Positions 11,411-22,148 of a stretch of DNA of 64,000 bases are shown piece by piece; position 1 is the first letter of the stretch, and each line of letters starts with the position of its first letter. The DNA comes from Episyrphus balteatus (taxonomy: Eukaryota; Arthropoda; Insecta; Diptera; Syrphidae): positions 119,474,620 through 119,538,619 of the forward strand of contig NC_079134.1 of the NCBI RefSeq assembly GCF_945859705.1. The letters run 5' to 3'. The position numbers and the translations under genes were made by a program. The notes beneath the pieces were generated by a model that did no database searches, was not told the DNA's origin, and saw nothing but the letters and a program-made list of their open reading frames with translations.

Positions 11411-12646
11411 TAGGGTTGCCATGACTCCGGTTTTTCCCGGACATGTACTCTTTTTTGGCTGTGTGGGGGACGTCCGGGATAGTTTCTAAAAATTGTACGG
11501 GATTGTACTCTTTTCAATCCTTTAAGTATCTCACTACTTGTATCTCACTACTTAATTCATTCCACATTCAAAAAACCGAATCGAGTTCATTAAAAGCGAG
11601 GCGTTTTTATTTTGGGTATTTATCTGCTCAATTCTTTTTTATATTCTGTTCCAAATTAATCAAAACTCAAACATTAGCGTATGAGCTACTGCTTAGTGAA
11701 AAAAATTTTACTATTTAAAATTACAGTATTTCTGGGGGTCTTCCGATTTTGGTATGTAACTTTAAGCTTAGAGCTACAAAATTAACACTGAAAGAAAACT
11801 ATTGTAATGGTTCTAATCTATAGACTATGTTAACTTTTTTTTGTGAGAAGATTTACTTTTAAAGTTTTATTAGTAATTTAATAAACCCTTATTGTAAGAC
11901 ACAAGGCCCAAAATTTTTAACGATTAACAAAAATCTAAAGACACTTTAGTCAGTTGCTAAGTCAAAAAAGACCATTTCTTAACTTAGTAACTTACTAAAA
12001 AGGCTATTAGCATTTCACTTATGGCCATATTATTCACCAGTTTAAAAAATACATCTGGATGTAAGATTGTCAAATGTCAAAAATAAATCCAAATCCAAAA
12101 TAGTTATCCCGATTTTAACTATGAAAATAGTTAAAAAATAGTTAAAAATGACTATTTTTTTCTCTGTGTGATAGTGATATCATAGATTTGGATTTATTTT
12201 TTACTTTTCAATTTCTTTGCATCCAGATGTATTTTTTAAACTAGTGAATAATATGGCCGTTAATCGTTTAAAATTTTGTGCAATTGGTTTTTAATGGAAA
12301 TTTTAAAATTTTTGTTTTAACTGGAATTGCATTGCAACTTTTGTAATATTAGCGCAAATGTTTACTATAGTAAACTATACCGGGAATGCCAAACTTTGTC
12401 TCAAGGTTTTTTTGTTTAATTTCTTTTTTTTTTTGAGAAAAAATAAGAAACAAAAATGCTACAGGAACAAGGGTTTAAAATGTGATTTTTACTTCAATCT
12501 TGATAAGATTGTTCCGTTTTTTTAGTATAATTATGCATTCCTTTTGTCCTAGTTTTGTACTCTTTTTTTTGTCCTTATATGTCCGGGAAAGTCCGGGATT
12601 TTGCATCTCGATTACTAGTTTCGTCTAAATATATCTGGCAACCCTA
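11411..12646. mobile_element. hAT-type non-autonomous transposon
   Basis: Termini TAGGGTTGCCA and TGGCAACCCTA, flanked by the exact octamer GATTAAGG (11403-11410 and 12647-12654). Subterminal motifs TGTACTCTTTTTT and GTCCGGGA occur at both ends. No coding sequence is credible. The uninterrupted left arm of the surrounding foldback shows the pre-insertion sequence. A Harbinger-type MITE is nested at 12022-12259. Confidence 0.85.
12022..12259. mobile_element. 238-bp Harbinger-type MITE
   Basis: Inverted ends TGGCCATATTATTCAC and GTGAATAATATGGCC continue into AAAAAATACATCTGGATG and CATCCAGATGTATTTTTT. TTA flanks both sides (12019-12021 and 12260-12262). Inserted in the hAT element and therefore younger than it. 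Confidence 0.75.
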
Positions 12647-12690
12647 GATTAAGGTCTTCAGACTCAGGAAATATGACAGAGCATCATATT

Positions 12691-13304
12691 TTGCACTTTA
12701 AATACATATTAAAGTTACAACATTGAGACAATCTACAGTGTTAAATGCAAAAATGCATTTTATCAGTTTCTGAAGTGCGGCACAAGGATAAAACTATTGC
12801 AAAATGTATGTAGGACTTAATTACATCAAAAAATAACAAATTCATTCCTGGCCGCGTAACGTCCACGTTCCATATAAATTTGCCCATTCTTCTTTAACAG
12901 AAACTCATTATCTATATAATCTTCAGGACCTTCGAGGTGTTATTCGCTATTTTCTTTAGCAGCAGCAGAAGAGGTTAAAGGTTGTTCCTCCTCAATCACT
13001 GATCTTTTATTTCGTCCTAAATGGAGGATACGGAATTAAAATTGGGGCTTCTCCCGTCTCGTCTGCTTTAAATCTTCGTTGCGGATGGATGTTGAAGAGT
13101 CCCGTTAATTTGAAAAAGCAGTTTTATATGCAAATATTACTAAATAAAAGGCTCTTACCGTAATGCCCTGGAATATCAAATCCGTTAAGCTGCAAAGCAG
13201 CTCAGTAGGCCCAGTCGACCAGTAATACCTAATAAAATAAATAAATATTTACTTACCTTTTGCCTTGGTCAGTAATTGTTTTTTTATTCAAGAATTTAAA
13301 TCAT
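12691..13304. other. Unassigned sequence
   Basis: No recognisable gene. A patch at 12850-13090 is less AT-rich and contains GCAGCAGCAGAAGAGG; it could be eroded coding sequence, but no frame is open for long. Confidence 0.35.
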
Positions 13305-13307
13305 TTA

Positions 13308-14013
13308 GGCCCATTTGCTGAAACGAGTCTTAAATATTAATGTGAAACATAAACCTTTAAGTTCTACATAATGGTTTGCACGAACTTCAAATTGTGTCAT
13401 AAATTCCTTTAAGTTTAACATAACTTAGGTGGAAGAAATTGTAGAACTTAAGCAGTTTAGGTTTTACTTAAGCAAATTTATTTAACAAAATACGAGGGAA
13501 TATGGCTTAAAAAATGCCACGGGTAGTAAAGATTACTTTAAATTAAACTTAACTTACGTGCAAACATATTTTCCATATTAATCATCCGTGGAGGGTAAAA
13601 TTTTCTATACAAGATTTTGCAGCACATAAATTTGACAGTTCATCCAACTTATTCACAATTTTAGGTTTATGTGACGTTTTTAATTTTATTCTTGTGTCAA
13701 ATAAAATTTTTTAAATTTTCGAAATATTAGTAATTTTTCCAAAAAAGATAAAAGGACACACACAAACAATTCAATATATAACCACATTTACTAGTATTTA
13801 ATCCAAAAAATTGAGAAAACATGAAAAATAATTGAATTTAAAATTTATTTTACATTTGAATTAAAATTCCCAGGGATTTCTAGCATGAAACTTAATCATT
13901 GCTAGGTTGAACATAATTATTTTTTAGAAACTTGGAATAAACTAAGTAAAAAATAAGAGCTATGTTTGACCTAGCTATGAATCAAATTTATGATCCGTAT
14001 GAGCAAATGGGCC
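13308..14013. mobile_element. Harbinger-type MITE, GGCCCATTTGCT ends
   Basis: Termini GGCCCATTTGCT and AGCAAATGGGCC, flanked by TTA (13305-13307 and 14014-14016). Subterminal TTAAGTT/AACTTAA motifs recur in both halves. No coding sequence. Confidence 0.75.
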
Positions 14014-14016
14014 TTA

Positions 14017-14477
14017 AAGAAAATACCAAAACGTCACAATGAGTATAGGAAGTACTATTTTTATCGCTATTAAAGCAAATTCCAGATAATTATATGGAGT
14101 CATCAAATGTCTTTATAGATATAGTTGTCATTTTATATAGGTAAATTGTTTTGATTTGTTTTGGTTTTTTTCACCCAATTTTATTCGGACTTTTATTGAA
14201 TAAAAGACTTTTTAAATGTTGTTCATAACCTTGTTAAAGGTGTTACAATTGTGCGAAATGAATTGAATGAGAAAAAAACCAAAAAAAAAAGTTCCAAAGG
14301 AACATTTGAATACTTTTAGGTCTTGAAAATAGTTCTTTCGCAAATGTGACTACCTTAGAAAATTAAAACCACATGCAGGTTAAGTATGCATGAATGGTTT
14401 ATATATTTCATCAAATTTTTTTTGTTGGAAAAAATCATTTTACTTGGTAAATGCTAAAATGATAAAACTACTCTAAA
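14017..14477. other. Unassigned AT-rich sequence
   Basis: No recognisable gene or element. Confidence 0.4.
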
Positions 14478-14652
14478 ACTAGATCAATTTCGTATTCCTA
14501 CACTTAGCTCTAAGCAGCCAAGTTTCTTTTATTTCCTTTGCATTTTCAATCAAATGTGTTTTGTCATTTCATTTGCTATTATTCAAAGTATTCTGAAGTT
14601 ATTTGAAGTTATTAAAAGCGTTTTGGACAATTTTTGTAAGAATTGAACAACA

Positions 14653-15460
14653 ATGGGAAGAAAAGGAAGTGAAACCTCTAAAGAACTCCGCGAACTCATC
14701 TTAAAATACCACCAAGAAGGTAAATCTTATACACAGATCTCATCTCTTGTAAATCGAGCCAAATAAACGGTTCAAACAATTGTTAACTGGTTTGTAAATG
14801 AGAACAGGATTGAAAAACCTGCCGCGAAACACGACGAGAAGTATTTTCAACATGCAGGACAAGAGGGTAATTATGCGCGAAATAAATAAAAACCCAAAGA
14901 TAAGCGCACCCAAATTGGCGCAGTCTCCGCCAATCCCTCGAAAAAGAATTCTGCACTGAAACGTTGCGGAATTGAATACCGAATACCTCCCCAAAAACAC
15001 TTGAGGAACAGTGAAGCATGGTGGTGGATCGGTGATGGTGTGGGGCTGTTTTTGCAGCTGCTGGTGTTGGGAAACTGCACATTATTGAAGGAATAATGGA
15101 CCACAAGATCTACATCGTTATCTGAAGACAAATTTAAAAGATAGTGCTGCACAAATGGGTCTACAGAACAATTTTACTTTTTATCAGGACAACCACCCCA
15201 AGCATAAAGCTAATGCAACCCGAATGTGGCTTCTGTATAATTGTCAAAAAGTCTTAGAAACTCCCCCACAATCACCTGACATTAACCCGATTGACCGCAG
15301 AATCCGCAAATATACAATTAAGAACAAAAAAGACCTTAAGGAGAAAATTCTCTATGAATGGGGACAAATATCAACAGAAACAACTGAAAAATTGGTAAGG
15401 TCAATGCCAAGACGGTTGAAAGCCGTAATTACTTCCAAAGGTTATGCCACAAAATATTAA
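14653..15460 (+). pseudogene. Tc1-type transposase, decayed
   Basis: Translation from the ATG at 14653 gives an N-terminal helix-turn-helix region (ELRELILKYHQEGKSYTQIS, then VQTIVNWFVNENRIE). After frameshifts come NKNPKISAPKLA, VKHGGGSVMVWG and a C-terminal stretch with YQDNHPKHKA and PPQSPDINPI. These are hallmark phrases of the Tc1 branch of DDE transposases. Breaks: an in-frame stop at 14764, several frameshifts, and loss of the segment that should carry the first catalytic aspartate. The residue after NPI is Asp, where active Tc1 proteins usually have the catalytic Glu. It cannot encode an active enzyme. Confidence 0.85.
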
Positions 15461-15637
15461 AGCCTAATTTTTTTGACGATTTATAAGGTGTACGAATATG
15501 AAATTGACTTAGTACTACTATACTTTTTTCTTTTCTTTGCATTTTTCAAGAAAAATGATTGTTACCAACTGTTTAAATTCCATAAAATATATTAACTATG
15601 TACATATTTAAATTGCATTTTGTTTTTATTTTTGTAA

Positions 15638-15735
15638 CTAAAGCCATTTCGGAATAAGAGAACATTCAAACTTTTTATTAACTAAACTAAAGCCATTTCG
15701 GAATATGAGAACATTCAAACTTTTTATTGAAGGGG
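15638..15735 (+). repeat. ~50-bp tandem duplication
   Basis: AACTAAAGCCATTTCGGAAT and the following GAGAACATTCAAACTTTTTA occur twice in direct tandem, differing at a few bases. Located inside the right end of the Tc1 relic. Confidence 0.8.
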
Positions 15736-15760
15736 TACGAATATGAAATTGATTCACTGT

Positions 15761-17635
15761 ATTGGTATATTTTTTTAGATTTACATACATACCTGAAATA
15801 TAGGTGGCGCGAAATACCATTTACCTACCAGTCCTCGATATAAACAGCTTATTCTTTTAGTAAATTTGAACATTTTTTTTGAGACACGAACCATAGAACT
15901 ACTTTCTTATAGGTTTACGCAGATGGCGTGCATTTAAGTTCTACATAATGTCATCTATCATACAATTTAACTATCATGATACACATTTGTTATGTGATAC
16001 ATAATACACATTTAGCAGTTGAAAATACACATACGACAAACAGTACTATTAATTATCAATTTATTCATTCTTTGAAAAGTTTGTTTTGCATTGTGCACCC
16101 CATTAAAGAATTTGGAATCAACAATCGCGTTTCGTGCCTGGGTGAACTACGTATTATAAAATTGAGATAAGTATAACATACTGGTACACCATCAAGATTA
16201 GTTTACTGGCAAAAACTTATTTAATTTGCTACTGCGGTTTGAAAGAGTAAAAAAGTATTAAATCTCGTTTTTATGAATAGAAGTATAATATTTAAATATT
16301 TTTGTTTCATGTTAGAAATCAGAAATCCTTATCGGTTTGCATGATACAGTTCCATTGACGGCGGCGGGCTTATCGACAAAGAGAATACGAAATATTTTGT
16401 GTCATATCAAAGTGGAATGTCAAAGTGTAACATGACATAAATGGACCTAAAATAGAACATTTAACATCTACATCAACCCCTAACGCCTAACGAACTCTCA
16501 TGTCATATTGGAAAGGTTGGTTCGACTGATAGCACGCTTGTTGGCTTCGCTGGAGGAATTTTTTTTTAAATTTCATATGAGTGATATACTGCACTAGTGG
16601 TTTGTTAAATTTAATTTTTAGTTGACACACAATATACAATAACAATAAGTGATACAGTAAGTGAACTTTAATAGACAAATTAAGAAGTTCAAGTGCTTCG
16701 TGAGAAATATGAACAAATTGTATGGAAGCAACAACTTTATTCCTTGAAAATATCGATTTCCCCAAAACGAAAATTTTATATTGTTATACATATATTTACG
16801 TATTCCTACCTGTGTCTGTGTATACTACCTATTAACCGAGTTATGGTGTGTAATATAATTTCAGCATTTTAATTTACAAACGTTTTTTTTATCCTACATA
16901 ACTTTACTTGATGAACCACAGATAATTTTAAAGTTATTTAAACACATAATCAACAACTGGTATAATTTTTTGCTCCGTGAATATGAAAATGCTGCAATTT
17001 ATATTTGCCATGTATCTAATACCCGTGAACGAATAACAGTTTGAAGTCCTTAATGCAAATAATAAATTTTATGTTCGAATTCATTTCCCAAATCAAGTGA
17101 AAATTTTCGGTATTAACAAACGGGTCTAAAAATAATTCCTCCATTCGATTCCATATGAAGCATCAACCAATCCATCTTAGAACAACTTTAGTTAAGAGTT
17201 TATTCAGTCTTTGGTAAGTTTAATGTTTTTAACACATTTATGCTGTCCTTTTTGTTTCTCTATTTACTCAAAAAGTATCTTTATTTTACTTAAAAACGGA
17301 TTGCGCAACACACAAATACCCCGTAGTACCTATTTAATTCATCGATTCCTTTTTGTGTGAAGCTTTATATATGTACATATTTATACATAAGTAAATTATA
17401 TAGAGTAAATCTAGAAAATGTATGACACAATACCTATACTGAATTTTGAGTTAGCGCATCCCATATAAACACATACATGCTGGCTTTATTGATGCTTAGA
17501 AAAATAAAATGTAGATATTTGAATGCAAAACCCTACTCATATGATTAATCCAATCTATTTTAATGTACTTTCTATTTATCTTTTTTTTTTTTATTTTTTT
17601 CTGACAGATACACAAGTGGGATCTAAATTGTTGAT
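15761..17635. other. Upstream region of the LRR gene
   Basis: No recognisable coding sequence. As the nearest 5' sequence to the CG14762 start it probably contains its promoter and any untranslated first exon. I see no confident TATA box or splice pair that would place them. A poly-T tract and CTGACAG immediately precede 17608, compatible with a 3' splice site just upstream of the start codon. Confidence 0.4.
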
Positions 17636-20600
17636 ATGATTTCAAATATGAAAAGGGGTAGTCTGTTGTTCGAGGGATGTGTTTTGTACGTTGTAGCTCT
17701 ATTAGTTGGAGTTACGGGAATCTATGCCCAAAATTCACCTCAGCAACAGGTTTGTCCAGAACAAAGTGATATTTCACCTTGTATTTGTACCGTGAAGAAA
17801 AATGGCCTAGACATTTTGTGTGAAACAACGGATCTGCAGCATATAAACGTGGCAATGGGCGTGCTAAAGGGGAAGAGCCCAATTATTTTTTATCTTAAAC
17901 TCCGTCACAACAATTTGCCTAAGTTGCAGGGATTCGTTTTTCTAGCTTTGGACATTCGCCACCTTACCATACATAACAGCAGTTTAGCAGCAATTGAGGA
18001 AAATGCCCTGAGTTCATTAGGTAAGTCTCAAAGTTAATTAGTATGAAATCTAGGAAACTTCAGGTTTTCTTAAAACTTCGTTCTTAAAGAGTAATGATTG
18101 AAAATATTTTTAAAAAAGATCAAAAGTGCTGAAACAGAAAGTTGTCAGTGAAAACTATTTTGTTACAAAATTCAGGTTTTAAACAAATTGACAAATATCT
18201 ATCTAATTTACTTCCAGGAAAAGGTCTTACTCAATTGGATGTTTCATTGAACCAACTTCGAAATGTCCCTTCGCAAGCATTGAAGAATCTACATCACTTA
18301 TTGATTCTTAACGTCAACCATAATAAAATAACAAATATCCACGACAAGGCATTCGAAGGACTCGATACATTGGAAATTCTAACGTTGTATGAAAATCAAA
18401 TTAGTTCGATTGAACCAGAGGCTTTTCGTGGATTGGAAAAGTATATGTTCTAAAGTAACATCTATTTTAATAATAAATAATTTGTGATTTTTCTTTATCA
18501 GAAAACTTAAGCGGTTGAATTTAGGCGGAAACGATTTGACATTAGTGCCACAGAAAGCACTTTCGATCCTTGACACATTGAAGAAATTGGAAATTCAGGA
18601 GAACAAAATAAAAACTATCCGCGAAGGCGATTTTGAAGGTAAGAATGCATATTGACAACTCCCACTTAACACTAATATGTTTGTAACTTTTTTAAGGCAT
18701 GGAGAACTTGGATTCATTAATTTTGGCACATAACATGATATATACTGTTCCTGCTAATGTCTTCTCTCATTTGACTCTTTTGAATTCGCTTGAATTGGAG
18801 GGTAATAAAATATCTGTCATAGATAAAGATGCTTTCCGAGGATTAGAAGGTAAATAAGAGTTATTTTTGTTTTGATTATAACATGATTTCATTTTAACAG
18901 CGAATAGTTTTGTAACGGCACAAACTTAGCATAGTGGTGAGGACATCCAGTTTATTTTGATAAGGAAGGAATCTTTTTTCTTGGTGATTTAAGCCTTAAG
19001 GGCTCATGATAAGGTTGATGTCCTTCAAGTTTCTCGAAAAACTAATCAAACGTAGCCAATTATTCGCACACACGGTAACGGAGAAGACGCGTACGATTTT
19101 CTCCATTAACGTGTTTGCCTGTAAATAATTTGGCCATGTTTTATTAGTTTTTCATGAAACGTCAAAAACATAAACTTTATGATAAGCCCTTGAGACTTAT
19201 CAAGTTTCAAGAAAATAGATTGCTTCTTCATCGGATAACAGTGTCTATATGTCCTGTCCGTTCAATTGGCCGAAAGGCCGAGCACGTGAACATTAGAAAA
19301 TGTTCGAAAAATTCTACTTCTTAAACTTCTGTTAGACAAAATCCTAGTTTAAACGGTTAAAAGCAAATAAGCTGAAACATGTTTTTCTTTTCTTATGTCC
19401 TATTTTATAAAAGGCTTTTATATTTTTGAATTATTAAGACTTTGAGAGACGGTATTGTTAACATGAAATCGCAAGAAAAATACTATCAAAGAATACATTA
19501 TAATTATTTTAAAAAATTTTGTCTACATTTAGAAAACCTTCAATATTTACGATTGGGCGATAACAACATTCATACTATTCCAAGTGAGGCATTGCGTCCC
19601 CTCCACCGTCTTCGTCATCTAGACTTAAGAAACAATAATATAAGTTTTGTAAATGAAGACTCTTTTACCGGATATGGAGATTCTTTAACATTTTTGAACC
19701 TCCAGAAAAATGAGTAAGTTTAGTAATTTTTTGATTCACATTTTTCTTCAATTATTTTATTTTTAACAAAACAAAAGCATAAAAGTATTACCAGCGATGA
19801 TCTTTGAGAACTTAAATTCATTGGAAACTCTGAACATACAAAACAATAAATTACCGCGCATTCCAGAGGATATTATGGAACCAATAATGGATACTTTACG
19901 TGTTATTGATATAACAGGTGAGTGTTAATTTTTTTTATTTATTCTTTTACTGAAACAGATTTGAAAAGAGCAACCTCGAAAACATAAGACTCCTTACCTA
20001 GTTAAAAAAAATGCAATTTGGCGTAAACGGCACTCCAATACTAGGGCGACGATTTGTTGATCTAGTGCAAAACTATGAATTCCGTAAAGTTTCAAGTACC
20101 TAAATTCATTTGTTTTTCAAAATCCATAGTGGAAAAACAACTTTTTCCACTATCGACGCATGGCAAGTACCGTTAATTATTATTATTAGTATTTGGCTTC
20201 CCGGCATAGCACAAATCCTCAGTAAGTCCGATAAAGGTAGCCACCCACGCCTCAGAGTTATCAAGATTTCGTCTGTATTTGAGCCATACTTTTACTGCCA
20301 CCATATCGTCCATATGAAAGAGTACTCGATGGTAGAGTTTCTTGTATCTTATTTGCATCCTGTAGTTTCCAAAAGAGCATCCAGCAAATCGGCTCCACCT
20401 ATATGTTTATTATAATGTCATCACTGCTTTTGGACTTTTGATCACTTTTTTTTTATTGTAACGTCGAACTTCATTAGATGATTAACTGCCGACTTAAATA
20501 AAAGCCTAGTTTACAACTCGCTTGTCATATCAGGTGCTTACAGAAACATCCATATTTTCTACTGTTGTCAATTTTTCCTTTTTCCTTTTAATTTATAGCC

Positions 20601-22148
20601 CGGATTTCTATTAGCTTTGATTGTTCCTAATGGTAGAATTGCCTTCTTAGCCAGATAGGTTGAAAGCGGCAGAGATGTGTTGTACCAGTTGTCAAAAAAT
20701 AGCTTATGATTCTCGCCTCTGGGAATAGTTCTAGCAAGTGGCAAGCCGAACAACAACGTCGTTGGCTGTACTAATTTTTGGCAAATTAGTGGGTAATTGC
20801 ACAGGTCCTTCAGCTCCAGTATACATTTCGAAATCATAGCTGAAACCGGAGTTAACACAACAGAAAAAAAAAATTGTATCTCCACTTGTGTGGTTTCTTT
20901 GGATTGTATTTATGCATTGATGATCTGTTCTTTGTTGGAATTATTTGTTTATCTACTGCCATGTATTCTTCTTAACGTACCGTGAATAATCTTAGCCCGA
21001 GTTGGTTCAACAATGGTCGAATTTTGTGCAGGGTGTCCTGGTTACCCTCTAGGTACTTGGGTTGAATTGGTATTGAAGAGTAAGAACCGTTTTGTTTCTC
21101 ATAAACAGCATACAAATAAACTTGTTTTGGCTTTGAAATGACCTCTCAAAGAAAATTACTTTAAAAGATCAACCGAAAACTGAATTATTTACTTATTTGA
21201 CAATGGTTGCCAAATCGCCACCATAGACCTCTACCGCGCCACACCGTCCGTCAGGGTTGAAGCTCTAAGTCGAAAACTTGACCTTGTCGTGTCAATCGCT
21301 GCACCTTTAAACCTTTTTTAATATTCCCACGCCTCTTTCCCACCCAGATACCGCACGCGCTGGGGTCCATTTTCACCGATTACGAAGTCATTTGCGGATG
21401 ATTATCGTATCGGCACTTTTTAGTGATTTTTTGAAGGTAAAAACAAATTAAAAAGAACTAAATTAATAAGTAAAGAGAATGGTGATACGAATATCAAATA
21501 GTACATACCTACTTGTGAAGCAAGTCGTGGTGTGAATTCATACAATTTGTTTTTGTTTTCAATTTTCAAATTAATTTTTTCATTTGATTTTCATTCAAAA
21601 TTTTATTTTAAGCCCGTAAATGAGGAATATATCAACAAAATGAAAAAAATAATCATAGTTGAAAGTTATTTGAAAATTAAAAAAAAAAAATAGTTAAAAT
21701 CTCATGCTACAAAAATGTTTTGCCTCTTTTTTTTGTGAGACTTTGGCTGGATTCTTTAATATACCTAATTTTAATTAGCTCGGAATTATTAAGATGTACA
21801 TTTTTTATTTATTCATATTATTTTTTTTTGTTTAATTAAACTTTATCCACATTATTTTAATTTTTTTCAGATAATCCACTTATGTGTTCCTGTGATTTGA
21901 TTTGGTTTCCAAATCTCTTGCAAGATCTTAAAAGTCGCGATGATGAAATGGCCCAAAAGAAGAAACCATTATGTCACATGCCAATAGAGAACCGCGAGTA
22001 TTATGTTCAAGCTATGCCTTTGGAAAAAATGCACTGTGCTGGGCAAAAGGTCAGTTCATCTACATCAATGGGTATAAGCAATGTTTTGAACACCAAAATC
22101 ATTGCTCATTTATGTCTTTTCAAACTTTGGCCTTTTAGATTCGTCTAA
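17636..22148 (+). CDS. CG14762: Secreted leucine-rich-repeat protein, CG14762 orthologue
   Basis: Coding exons, joined in frame: 17636-18020, 18218-18440, 18502-18638, 18697-18849, 19533-19713, 19778-19917, 21871-22148 (498 residues). All introns are GT-AG. The protein begins with a signal peptide (hydrophobic LYVVALLVGVTGIYA near residue 20-32). A cysteine N-cap follows (VCPEQSDISPCICTVKK), then about a dozen LRRs of about 24 residues (pattern LxxLxLxxNxI), and an LRRCT cap (NPLMCSCDLIWFP ... PLCHMP ... MHCAG). The phrases FYLKLRHNNLPKLQGF and ALDIRHLTIHNSSL match the Drosophila CG14762 protein as I remember it. In databases such proteins are often labelled oplophorus-luciferin 2-monooxygenase non-catalytic subunit, from similarity of the repeats only. 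Role: extracellular or surface protein-protein contact; partner unknown. No transmembrane helix is evident, but the last 20 residues are fairly hydrophobic. Intron 4 holds a foldback and intron 6 a piggyBac relic. Confidence 0.88.
18930..19262. repeat. Foldback (hairpin) element in intron 4
   Basis: Two arms of about 150 bp are inverted around 19090. Paired landmarks are AAGGGCTCATGATAAGGTT against the inverted form of CTTTATGATAAGCCCTT, and GAAAAACTAATCAAACG against the inverted form of TTTTATTAGTTTTTCATG. The GAGGACATCCAG/ATATGTCCTGTCC pair extends the stem outwards, and AACGGAGAAGA/TTCTCCATTAAC closes the loop. No coding content and no clear TSD. Confidence 0.7.
20160..21060 (-). pseudogene. 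piggyBac transposase relic in intron 6
   Basis: Read on the minus strand with frameshifts: DTLHKIRPLLNQLGLRLF, then EEYMAVDKQIIPTKNRSSMH, YNPKKPHKWRYNFFF, GENHKLFFDNWYNTSLPLST, LAKKAILPLGTIKANR and, near the C-terminus, YHRVLFHMDDMVAVKVWL. These are characteristic blocks of the piggyBac DDE domain (DDE_Tnp_1_7). The Glu that normally follows VD in this block reads Lys here. At least one frameshift and several stops make it non-functional. It is antisense to the host gene. The longest intact piece is about 105 residues (20885 to 20568). Terminal TTAA sites were not established. Confidence 0.82.

Larger units (their letters stand above)
11184..12690. mobile_element. Foldback element split by a hAT insertion
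   Basis: A left arm at 11184-11265 (landmarks TGAGCCTGAAGACATTAATC and AATAGAACTCATAAC) matches, inverted, a right arm made of 11370-11410 plus 12655-12690 (landmarks GATTAAGG and TCTTCAGACTCAGGAAA). The right arm is interrupted exactly at GATTAAGG by the hAT element at 11411-12646. A relative with matching landmarks lies at 58735-59005. No TSD was fixed. Confidence 0.6.
14478..15760 (+). mobile_element. Dead Tc1-type transposon
   Basis: The left end near 14481 (ATCAATTTCGTATTCCTAC) matches, inverted, two right-end sequences: GTACGAATATGAAATTGA at 15490 and again at 15740. The second is followed by CACTG and TA, as expected for a TA target. A transposase relic fills the interior. The duplicated right end and a nearby duplication suggest rearrangement after insertion. 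Confidence 0.75.
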
